From positions 62,001 through 126,000 of the forward strand of contig CAZXOK010000004.1 in assembly GCA_964642175.1 (NCBI GenBank): 64,000 bases of DNA, written 5' to 3'. A program made the position numbers and the translations under genes. Origin of the DNA: JANQGG01 sp964642175. GTDB taxonomy: Bacteria; Bacteroidota; Chlorobiia; Chlorobiales; Chloroherpetonaceae. Numbering within the stretch: position 1 is the stretch's first letter; each line of letters begins with the position of its first letter. Below the pieces are notes generated by a model. It was not told the DNA's origin and made no database searches. It saw only the letters and a list, made by a program, of their open reading frames with translations. Positions 42,321-49,129 of this stretch are shown in pieces.

Positions 42321-42471
42321 AAAGAAATTTAGATTTTTATCAACATCAGGTTAGGGTTAAACACATCGGTCTAACCCAACTTATACAATGGGATGACCTA
42401 AATTTGGAATGTCCCTTATAAAAATCATTCAACATTCAACATTCAACATTCATAATTAAAAATTAAACATA

Positions 42472-43620
42472 ATGCCCTCTACCCCAACCAAACAGGCGTT
42501 TTATATATTTTCAGGTGGTATGTTAAAGCGCCGTGAAAACACGATCCATTTTGTACCCAATGCCGAACAAACCGAGCAAACCATTGAACAAGCCAAAAAC
42601 TCGGAACACGTTGAAACGCCTGAAGAAGCGTTTGATTTAGCCGAACCCAACGAAGAATTAAACACGAAAGATCGCAGGGCCATACCCGTTCAAAATGTCG
42701 ATGCGTTTTATGTGTTTGGCGATATCCGCTTTAATTCCCGCTTTTTGAATTTCCTAACAAAGCATCAAATCCCGCTGCATTTGTTTAATTATTACGGGTA
42801 CTATTCCGGGACCTACTACCCACGCGATTATCTTATTTCCGGATTTGTAACCGTTCATCAGGTTAAACACTACCTCTCAAGTACCAAACGACTGCATTTA
42901 GCGCGCATGTTTGTGGAAGGCGCGGCACACAACATTCTGAAAAACCTGAAATACTATGCGGTTGAATCACGCATGTCGGGATTTAATGAGCATGATATAT
43001 CTCGCCTGCATGAACTCATTCACCAAATTGAAGCGTTTTCAGAATCTTTAATTGAAGCCGGAGATATCCCCACTCTTATGGGCCTTGAAGGCAATATCCG
43101 CCAGCTTTATTACGACGCCTGGGCGATTTTACTTAAAACGGGTGATCCTACGTTTGAATTTGATAAACGTGTGAAGCGTCCCCCTAACAATGCCATTAAT
43201 GCCCTGATCTCATTTGGTAACAGTTTAATGTACTCGGCTACGCTTACAGAGATTTATCGCACACAACTGCTGCCTACCATATCATATTTGCATGAGCCAT
43301 CGGAGAGGCGTTTTTCCCTGGCGCTGGATATTGCTGATATTTTTAAACCGATCATGGTTGATCGGGTCATTTTCAGGCTCGTGAATACCAAAACCCTGCA
43401 AGCCAAACACTTTTCAACGGCTTTAAATTTTTGCCATTTAAATGATGCGGGTCGCAAAATATTTATTAAGGAGTTTGAAGAAAAAACCCGAACAACGATA
43501 AAGCACCGTGGGCTAAATCGCCAGGTCTCTTACCGGCGTATGATTCGTTTGGAGTGTTATAAACTGATCAAACATATCCTTAACGAAAAGCCCTACGAGC
43601 CCTTTAAGATATGGTGGTGA
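42472..43620 (+). CDS. cas1: CRISPR adaptation integrase Cas1 (type I-B) with acidic insertion
   Basis: Integrase that inserts new spacers with Cas2. The 382-residue protein begins TKQAFYIFSGGMLKRRENTI and contains VDAFYVFGDIRFNSRFLNFL near 76-95 and FNYYGYYSGTYYPRDY near 103-118. Active-site residues are visible: Glu in LMGLEGNIRQLYYDAW near 205, His in YLHEPSERRFSLALDIADI near 272 and the acidic residue that follows. A Glu-rich insertion of about 40 residues (29-70, EQTEQTIEQAKNSEHVETPE) replaces the short loop normally found between the first two strands. Upstream (42421-42465) lies a small direct-repeat stretch of cattcaacattcaacattca. Cas1 is followed not by cas2 but by a four-helix-bundle gene. 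Confidence 0.93.
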   Translation: MPSTPTKQAFYIFSGGMLKRRENTIHFVPNAEQTEQTIEQAKNSEHVETPEEAFDLAEPNEELNTKDRRAIPVQNVDAFYVFGDIRFNSRFLNFLTKHQIPLHLFNYYGYYSGTYYPRDYLISGFVTVHQVKHYLSSTKRLHLARMFVEGAAHNILKNLKYYAVESRMSGFNEHDISRLHELIHQIEAFSESLIEAGDIPTLMGLEGNIRQLYYDAWAILLKTGDPTFEFDKRVKRPPNNAINALISFGNSLMYSATLTEIYRTQLLPTISYLHEPSERRFSLALDIADIFKPIMVDRVIFRLVNTKTLQAKHFSTALNFCHLNDAGRKIFIKEFEEKTRTTIKHRGLNRQVSYRRMIRLECYKLIKHILNEKPYEPFKIWW

Positions 43621-43627
43621 TTTTGAA

Positions 43628-43655
43628 ATGATAGATGATGAATGATGCTTGATAT
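43628..43655. repeat. TATCAT-type tract after cas1
   Basis: Complement of the TATCAT words (atgatagatgatgaatgatg), between the cas1 stop and the four-helix-bundle gene. Confidence 0.55.
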
Positions 43656-43689
43656 ATGGGAATTAAATATTAAAATTTATACATGAAAA

Positions 43690-44043
43690 ATGAAAGAATA
43701 TATATCATTAGAAATGAGTTTTGAATTTGCATTGGAGATCATAAAATTATATAAGCAGTTACAAGAAAAACATGAATATGTTCTTTCGAAGCAAATTCTT
43801 CGGTCGGGCACAAGCATCGGCGCGAATGTTGAAGAAGCTCAAGCCGCCCAATCCAGGAAAGATTTCATTGCAAAAATGTATATAGCAACTAAAGAAGCGC
43901 GGGAAACACGTTACTGGTTAAGGTTATTAGATGAATCAAAATTAGTAGATTTAGATTACGCCATCATTATAGACAAAATAATTCATCTGATAAATATCTT
44001 AACAAAAATAACCAAAACCACTAATCATAGAACATTTGAATAA
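43690..44043 (+). CDS. four-helix-bundle protein (S23/23S-IVS family)
   Basis: A 117-residue helical protein of the family named after open frames in 23S rRNA intervening sequences. The diagnostic second helix is SKQILRSGTSIGANVEEAQAAQSRKDF near 38-64, followed by YIATKEARETRYWLRLLDES near 69-88. Such proteins form small pentameric bundles and are common, mobile and of unknown general role; one relative (bAvd) works with diversity-generating reverse transcriptases, but no RT is in the window. It lies between cas1 and cas2, genes that are normally adjacent, with TATCAT-type tracts on both sides, so it looks like an insertion into the cas operon. Confidence 0.9.
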   Translation: MKEYISLEMSFEFALEIIKLYKQLQEKHEYVLSKQILRSGTSIGANVEEAQAAQSRKDFIAKMYIATKEARETRYWLRLLDESKLVDLDYAIIIDKIIHLINILTKITKTTNHRTFE

Positions 44044-44047
44044 TAAT

Positions 44048-44077
44048 TTATCACATATCACTTATCATTAATCATAA
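44048..44077. repeat. TTATCAT-rich tract before cas2
   Basis: Words ttatcac, atatcac, ttatcat, taatcata follow one another between the four-helix-bundle stop and the cas2 start. Confidence 0.6.
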
Positions 44078-44085
44078 TTAATAAA

Positions 44086-44346
44086 ATGTATTACATAGCG
44101 GTTTATGATGTGGCGCAGAAACGCGTCGGAAAGATGCTGAAATTATTCAGAAAATATTTACATCACATACAGAACTCTGTATTCGAAGGCGAATTAACTG
44201 ATGCGAATTTCCTTCGGTTAAAATCAGAAATCAAAAAAATATACAATGATGAACAAGATTCAATCATCTTTTTTTCCATGAATGGCAAATACCTGGAAAA
44301 AGAAATTGTAGGTGTAGAAAAGAAATCCGCTTCTAATTTTATTTAA
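44086..44346 (+). CDS. cas2: CRISPR adaptation protein Cas2
   Basis: Structural partner of Cas1 in the spacer-integration complex. The 86-residue protein has the Cas2 ferredoxin-like pattern: YIAVYDVAQKRVGKMLKLFRKYLHHIQNSVFEGELT with the Asp in AVYDV at 8-9 and the helix carrying RKYLHHIQ, then DSIIFFSMNGKYLEKEIVG near 55-73. It starts after a TATCAT-type tract and ends 1 base before cas4, so cas2 and cas4 form a tight pair. Confidence 0.95.
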   Translation: MYYIAVYDVAQKRVGKMLKLFRKYLHHIQNSVFEGELTDANFLRLKSEIKKIYNDEQDSIIFFSMNGKYLEKEIVGVEKKSASNFI

Positions 44347-44347
44347 T

Positions 44348-44872
44348 ATGACTAACTCCGGAAATCCTCCCCTTGGTGAGCCGCGAATTACGGGCACCAT
44401 GGTGAATTATTACTTTGTTTGCCAACGCAAGTTATGGCTTTTTACGCACGATGTGCAGCTTGAACACGAATCAGATTTGGTGGCGCAAGGTAAGCTAATT
44501 GATGAAACCACATACGCCGAAGAAAAACACGGCATCGAAATAGATGGCACCGTGGTTATGGATTTTTTAAAAGTAAAAGATAAAGTGATTCATGAAATCA
44601 AAAAATCAAATGCGGTGGAACAGGCTCATGAGTGGCAGTTAAAGTATTATCTTTATGTGCTTAAAGAAATGGGCGTTGATGGATTTCGTGGCGAAATTGA
44701 TTACCCCAAATTAAAAAAACGGGTAAAAGTAACTTTAAGCGCTGAAGATGAAAACAAAATGCAAGATATATTGAACCAAATTGAAATGATTAAACACACT
44801 GAACAAATACCCGATACCATCAATAAACAGTTTTGCAAAAAATGTGCGTATTATGAGTTTTGTTGGTCATAA
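44348..44872 (+). CDS. cas4: CRISPR-associated exonuclease Cas4
   Basis: RecB-like nuclease that trims prespacers and sets PAM-based orientation. The 174-residue protein has the first iron-sulfur Cys in YYFVCQRKLWLF near 23, the nuclease acidic/Lys motif VIHEIKKSNA near 76-84 (Glu-x-Lys), the QLKYYLYVL Gln helix near 96, and the final Cys cluster QFCKKCAYYEFCW near 161-173. All four Cys and the catalytic residues are present. It is the last cas gene; the array leader begins directly after its stop. Confidence 0.93.
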   Translation: MTNSGNPPLGEPRITGTMVNYYFVCQRKLWLFTHDVQLEHESDLVAQGKLIDETTYAEEKHGIEIDGTVVMDFLKVKDKVIHEIKKSNAVEQAHEWQLKYYLYVLKEMGVDGFRGEIDYPKLKKRVKVTLSAEDENKMQDILNQIEMIKHTEQIPDTINKQFCKKCAYYEFCWS

Positions 44873-45141
44873 ATCTGTGTTTTTTGATTTTTATTTAACT
44901 TCATATTCATAACGACTTAACTACACTCGGGAGTCGTCGGTGTATGTAATATTTAGGCTTTTGGCGTCATTGTTTAAGCCTATATAATGCATGAAATACA
45001 TAAAGCCTATATAAAGTAAGTATTTAAGCATCGTTGTCGGCCCCCCGGTGTTAGAGGGTTATGAAAGGCCGACGATAAATTCACTTGAAAATCTCAAGAA
45101 ATTTATTGATTTTACAGGTATAGCTGGCATTTTTTGGGCGC
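44873..45141 (+). promoter_or_regulatory. CRISPR leader
   Basis: AT-rich stretch between the cas4 stop and the first repeat, on the side where the repeats are intact, so it should hold the array promoter and the integration docking sites. Visible structure: aagcctatata at 44976-44986 and again at 45003-45013, with an inverted copy taggctt at about 44953; and a hairpin gtcggcc (45036-45042) / ggccgac (45067-45073) about 70 bases before the first repeat. No coding frame crosses it convincingly. Confidence 0.75.
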
Positions 45142-46216
45142 CTTCTAATCGAACCATTATGGAATTGAAATAAGGTATCATGAAATAATGAAATCAGTAT
45201 ATGATACCTTCTAATCGAACCATTATGGAATTGAAATTTTTTTATATGTTTGGCGATAGTTGTGGAATTATGTTCTTCTAATCGAACCATTATGGAATTG
45301 AAATTACGTCTAATGAATTGGTTCCTTCGGGATGAGATGCCTTCTAATCGAACCATTATGGAATTGAAATGTCGGTTCAACGATCAAGTTCTTCATCTCG
45401 TTAAACTTCTAATCGAACCATTATGGAATTGAAATTCGATCTGTGTATCCAAACACTTCTTTTGCTTCTGCTTCTAATCGAACCATTATGGAATTGAAAT
45501 TAGTAACAGATTATGTATATCCAGCAGGAGTATTTGCTTCTAATCGAACCATTATGGAATTGAAATGGTATTTAATTTTTTTATTCTCTTTGTATACTAT
45601 CTGCTTCTAATCGAACCATTATGGAATTGAAATTTAATTTGGCCTATCGCCGAAAGGTCTCCGATATCCTTCTAATCGAACCATTATGGAATTGAAATAT
45701 GTACATGTACTTCATGTCTATAAACTGGTTGGTCTCCTTCTAATCGAACCATTATGGAATTGAAATCATGGATAGATATAGTCCATATCCAATGCAGTTT
45801 TCTTCTAATCGAACCATTATGGAATTGAAATTATTCCTCTTCCGGGGCATCGGTAGTATGCCAGTTCTTCTAATCGAACCATTATGGAATTGAAATGGTG
45901 CTGAAGGAATTCCCATGCCGTCATATTTTCATACTTCTAATCGAACCATTATGGAATTGAAATAACTCCAACCCTGCAAACTGGCATCCCTTCATATCCT
46001 TCTAATCGAACCATTATGGAATTGAAATTATGTTTTGTTGTTGTTATGCAAATAATAAAGCAATACTTCTAATCGAACCATTATGGAATTGAAATGTAGA
46101 TTCGAATCTGGAACTCAAACACTTGCAAAAGCTTCTAATCGAACCATTATGGAATTGAAATACGCTTCTCGATCCTGCGAAAAGTTCCAGTAAATTACCC
46201 TTCTAATCGAACCATT
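45142..46216 (+). CRISPR. CRISPR array: 16 full 30-bp repeats plus one truncated, 16 spacers
   Basis: Repeats start at 45142, 45208, 45275, 45341, 45406, 45471, 45537, 45604, 45669, 45737, 45802, 45867, 45934, 45999, 46066 and 46132, each 30 bp, beginning cttctaatcg and ending gaattgaaat. All 16 look identical. Spacers are 35-38 bp. The terminal copy (46200-46216) keeps only its first 17 bases. The 3' end of the repeat (attgaaat) is the expected 8-nt crRNA 5' handle for a type I-B Cas6, so the array is read on the plus strand from the leader at the left. I could not see any spacer matching other parts of this window. Frames that seem to cross the array are not genes. Confidence 0.99.
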
Positions 46217-46366
46217 TTTATTAATTCTGAATTCTTAATTATAAATTTTGAATGAGTACTTAAATCATTTTCAGTTTTTGCATTATCCCCTTTTCATTTC
46301 ATTCATCATTTATCATTTATCATTTATCATTTATCATTTATCATTTATCATTTATCATTTCTGTAG
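46217..46366. mobile_element. 150-bp AT-rich insertion that appears to split the last CRISPR repeat
   Basis: The last repeat runs to ccatt at 46216, then this AT-rich segment follows, and at 46367 the sequence resumes with ccattatgga, the next ten bases of the repeat including a second ccatt. This is what a 5-bp target duplication would leave. The segment holds taattctgaattcttaatta-type words on the left and seven CATTTAT units on the right. No coding frame. Confidence 0.55.
46307..46360. repeat. CATTTAT heptanucleotide microsatellite
   Basis: Seven perfect tandem CATTTAT units (46307-46355) plus a partial unit, immediately beyond the CRISPR array. Confidence 0.95.
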
Positions 46367-46405
46367 CCATTATGGACTGGATAGATCGCTGAAAGCCATA
46401 AAAAA

Positions 46406-46432
46406 AGCGCTTCAAAAATGAAGCGCTTTTTT
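46406..46432. terminator. bidirectional terminator
   Basis: Stem agcgcttc (46406-46413) / gaagcgct (46420-46427) with an A run before and T run after. It ends the minus-strand gene at 46482 and could stop read-through from the CRISPR array. Confidence 0.85.
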
Positions 46433-46481
46433 TACTGCAACCCGAATAGCTAAGCTGAATGCGGCAGAGGCGTGCCCCGGC

Positions 46482-46808
46482 TTAATCCAGTGATGGTTTT
46501 TCCTGGAAAAACTTAATTTCTATGTTTTCGCCCTCTTGCTGGGCCAGCTCGTAGCTTCCTCTGAATGAAATCTTAAATCCATTGATGGGTGCTTGCTTTT
46601 CTAATCCTTCAGCAAGCACCTTAATCTTGTCCTGGCTAAAGTCTTTGTTAAAGTAAATATTTAAGTGGGTCGGATCGGATGTAAATTGCACAATAAACGC
46701 ATTGTGATTTATAAATACCAGGTCTTCGTAGGCGTAAGTCACTTCACTGCCCATTTCTTCAACCATCTGCATCACCAGACCTAAAGGTCGGTTCTGAATT
46801 TCTGTCAT
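46482..46808 (-). CDS. hypothetical protein
   Basis: A 108-residue cytosolic protein that I do not recognise. It looks like an alpha/beta fold with alternating strands (EVTYAYEDLVFINHNAFIVQ, HLNIYFNKDF) and a helix (QDKIKVLAEGLEKQ), and an acidic Lys/Glu tail. It is short, complete and followed by a strong terminator, so it is probably real. There is no sign that it belongs to the CRISPR locus, since it faces the other way and lies beyond the array. Confidence 0.65.
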   Translation of the reverse strand: MTEIQNRPLGLVMQMVEEMGSEVTYAYEDLVFINHNAFIVQFTSDPTHLNIYFNKDFSQDKIKVLAEGLEKQAPINGFKISFRGSYELAQQEGENIEIKFFQEKPSLD

Positions 46809-46984
46809 TTCATTTCAAATTTTGTCATTTAGTCGAACTTTACGGTGATTATATATTAATTTATTTAATCAATTAAAAGTATTACCTTAATAATATATAC
46901 AAATATGTTATTTTAAGTGATTTTTTTAAAAGTCAATGTTCGCATGGCATTTTGTATTAAAAACATAAACACAGGAGAAAACAT

Positions 46985-47248
46985 ATGAGTGAGTCTAACA
47001 CCATGCAGGCCTGGGAGAAGGTTCTGGAGTATGCGTCGGTGCCGTTGCACGGAACCATGTCGCGCCGGATCAGAAAAGGCGTAAAGCTTCAAATCAACGA
47101 GGGAAAGATCTACGAGAGTGCCGTGATCTTTATCAGCGACTTGTTTGTCCGTATTACCGAAGAGGCCAAGGGTAATGAGGTGATCAACACCTATTTCAGT
47201 ATCAGCCAGATCTCGAGCATTCGCACCTATAGCGAAAAAGAAGCCTAA
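46985..47248 (+). CDS. small hypothetical protein with strong ribosome site
   Basis: An 87-residue protein that I do not recognise: an amphipathic start, a beta-rich middle (VKLQINEGKIYESAVIFISD, LFVRITEEA) and a short C-terminal SISQISSIRTYSE. The upstream acaggagaaaac is a clear Shine-Dalgarno, which most genes in this window lack, so the start at 46985 is well supported. It has its own terminator. The beta pattern is compatible with a small PilZ- or LSm-like barrel, but that is a guess. Confidence 0.75.
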   Translation: MSESNTMQAWEKVLEYASVPLHGTMSRRIRKGVKLQINEGKIYESAVIFISDLFVRITEEAKGNEVINTYFSISQISSIRTYSEKEA

Positions 47249-47271
47249 GCTGAAGGCACTTGTTGCAGAGC

Positions 47272-47297
47272 GGCAGCCTTTGTGGCTGCCTTTTTTA
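47272..47297 (+). terminator. rho-independent terminator
   Basis: Stem ggcagcc (47272-47278) / ggctgcc (47284-47290) with loop tttgt and a T run. Confidence 0.9.
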
Positions 47298-47462
47298 TTT
47301 CCCGCCCTCTCTTTCCCGAACTCTGGGCCATGTATTCGATGAACAGAAACCTGATTTGCCGCATAAATCACAATTTTTTTCAAAAAGTGTTGTAACTTTA
47401 ACGCTTGAAAATACGGGTTGTATTTTCTGTTTCTTTAACCGTAAAATCCATATTGGAGCATT

Positions 47463-48023
47463 ATGAAAAAACTATTTTCTTTACTGGTGGTTTTGTTGCT
47501 TAGCGCACCGGCCTTAAGTTTTGCACAAGCTGGCGCTGTTAATCCCCTTTCTTTAAAAGTAGGTGTTGGCGGTGGTCTGTCTTCGGGCCAGGGCGACTTT
47601 TCCGACTTTAGTGGAATCAACTATGGCGGCAAAGTTAAGTTAAGCCTCGCAGCCTTACCATTTACATTAGTAGGCCATGTTCATCTGAACGACCTGACTG
47701 CAGAATTTGGTTCTTCAGAAATTGAACTTGACCTTACATCTATTGGTGCCGGTATTGAGTACAAAATGATGCCGCTTCCAATCCTTTCACCATATTTATG
47801 CGCCGATATTGCCACTAATTCTTTTTCCTCCCCTGATTCTGATTCGGAATCGCGTGTGGGTGCCGGTTTTGGTGCAGGCACTGAGATCAACCTGCCTATG
47901 TTCCCGATCTCTTTTGATCTGGAAGCCAAATACCGCCTGAACAATATTTCAGGTAAAGAAGAAGGCGAAGGCGATATCAATCATATACAGATTACTGCTC
48001 AGGCAATGTTCAACATTCTTTAG
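47463..48023 (+). CDS. outer-membrane beta-barrel protein
   Basis: A 186-residue exported protein. Signal peptide MKKLFSLLVVLLLSAPALSF with cleavage near AQA. The mature part has alternating hydrophobic/polar strands separated by Gly-rich or polar turns (LKVGVGGGLSSG, FSGINYGGKVKLSLAALPFT, IELDLTSIGAGIEYKMM, SRVGAGFGAGTEINLPM, IQITAQAMFNIL), which fits an eight-stranded OmpA/OmpX-type barrel. The last residue is Leu rather than the usual Phe. Function unknown; it is a single gene with its own terminator. Confidence 0.82.
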   Translation: MKKLFSLLVVLLLSAPALSFAQAGAVNPLSLKVGVGGGLSSGQGDFSDFSGINYGGKVKLSLAALPFTLVGHVHLNDLTAEFGSSEIELDLTSIGAGIEYKMMPLPILSPYLCADIATNSFSSPDSDSESRVGAGFGAGTEINLPMFPISFDLEAKYRLNNISGKEEGEGDINHIQITAQAMFNIL

Positions 48024-48032
48024 TTTTTTAAG

Positions 48033-48059
48033 ACCGCCTGGCTGCCAGGCGGTTTTTTT
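48033..48059 (+). terminator. rho-independent terminator
   Basis: Perfect 9-bp stem accgcctgg (48033-48041) / ccaggcggt (48045-48053), followed by a T run. Confidence 0.92.
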
Positions 48060-48142
48060 CTTCTCCCCAGCCGTTTCCTTTGAGAGTGCCGCCTTTTCTG
48101 CTTAAGTTAATCCTCTGTTTTACCTTAATTAACTATGATGAT

Positions 48143-48568
48143 ATGAAAGAGTATAACGTGCTGTTTTCTCTGGGGATTGTGGTCCTTATTCTGGGCATCC
48201 TGCCGCTCATTGAAAAACTTACGCTTAACCAACTTTCTCCGGTTCAAATGGCTTTTTTAAGGGGTCTGGCCCAGGTGATGGTTTTTGGGGTGCTTATTTT
48301 CCAGGGAAGCGAATGGCTGAAGCTTAAAACCGTACCGGTTTCATTTATTGGTTACGGACTGCTGCAGGGTGTGCTGATCGCCGTTATGCTTTTTTTTTAT
48401 TTCCATGCCATGCAACAAGGCGAAGCTTCGGTAGTGAAAACCCTCTCGGCCACTTCACCCATGCTCACTTATGCCCTTGCGATCTTTTTCTTAAACGAAC
48501 CGTTTTCTTTTGAACGCCTGGCCGGGGTTGGCCTGGTTATTGGAGGTGTGTATCTATTGATTCGTTGA
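48143..48568 (+). CDS. half-size EamA/DMT-family transporter
   Basis: A 141-residue protein with about four or five membrane segments: LFSLGIVVLILGILPLIEKL, MAFLRGLAQVMVFGVLIF, FIGYGLLQGVLIAVMLFFYF, TYALAIFFLNEPFSFERLAG and GVGLVIGGVYLLIR. The segment HAMQQGEASVVKTLSATSPM and the FFLNEP motif are typical of a single EamA half, so it would need to dimerise. I choose the ATG at 48143; a frame from a TTG at 48080 adds a Cys/Leu-rich stretch unlikely to be coding. The 3' end overlaps the convergent gene at 48554 by 15 bases. Confidence 0.8.
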   Translation: MKEYNVLFSLGIVVLILGILPLIEKLTLNQLSPVQMAFLRGLAQVMVFGVLIFQGSEWLKLKTVPVSFIGYGLLQGVLIAVMLFFYFHAMQQGEASVVKTLSATSPMLTYALAIFFLNEPFSFERLAGVGLVIGGVYLLIR

Positions 48569-49054
48569 ATGGTCTTCATCATGATGATGCCCGCCGCATC
48601 CGCCTTCGTGATGGCATGAGCAATCATGATCGCCTTTTTCCGGCATCTTCATGGTTCCGGGAACTTTAAATTCTACATCTGAAGTCTGATCTGCTGCACC
48701 GGCAAATATCTGGAAGACTTCTTCGTGACTGAGTCCATTTTCCTCAAAAAAAGTCATAAACCGAAACATACCCAGGTCAGCCACCAGGGCTTTAGGCATA
48801 GCGTCTTCTTCTATACCGTATTTTTTGCAATGCTCACTGGCTCTTTTGATCCATTTCTCAACGAAGGCTTCCGACTCTCCCCTTCCGTAAAAAAAGCTTT
48901 CAATAATTTCCCGGGCTTTGCTCATGGAAAGTTCAGCATGCTCTTTAAACAGGGTTTCCATATCGTTGGAAATGCTCAGGAACTCTTCAATGGCCTCATC
49001 ATTGAGTTTTTTTTCAAGAATATCCAGTGCTATATTTTTTTGAAAATTTTCCAT
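48554..49054 (-). CDS. hypothetical protein with His/Cys-rich C-terminal tail
   Basis: A 166-residue protein that I do not recognise. The body (about 1-130) is helical and acidic (DEAIEEFLSISNDMETLFKE, FFYGRGESEAFVEKWIKRAS). The C-terminus after about 143 is a dense metal-binding tail, HDCSCHHEGGCGGHHHDEDH, similar in style to tails on metal-dependent or metal-storage proteins such as SlyD or nickel chaperones. It converges on the EamA gene and shares 15 bases with it. No nickel or zinc enzyme gene is adjacent. Confidence 0.7.
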   Translation of the reverse strand: MENFQKNIALDILEKKLNDEAIEEFLSISNDMETLFKEHAELSMSKAREIIESFFYGRGESEAFVEKWIKRASEHCKKYGIEEDAMPKALVADLGMFRFMTFFEENGLSHEEVFQIFAGAADQTSDVEFKVPGTMKMPEKGDHDCSCHHEGGCGGHHHDEDHSTNQ

Positions 49055-49129
49055 AGTCTTTGCTTAGTAAATTTGGAATAGCTCACATGGTCTCTTTAAG
49101 GTAACGGTTCTTAAAACAATTCCCCAACC

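Noticed and set aside
43690..44043. A diversity-generating retroelement accessory protein
   Set aside because: The four-helix-bundle protein is related to bAvd, but no reverse transcriptase, template repeat or variable repeat is present near it.
45081..45432. Open reading frames on both strands across the CRISPR array
   Set aside because: They arise because the repeat lacks stops in those frames; the translated products are periodic copies of the repeat.
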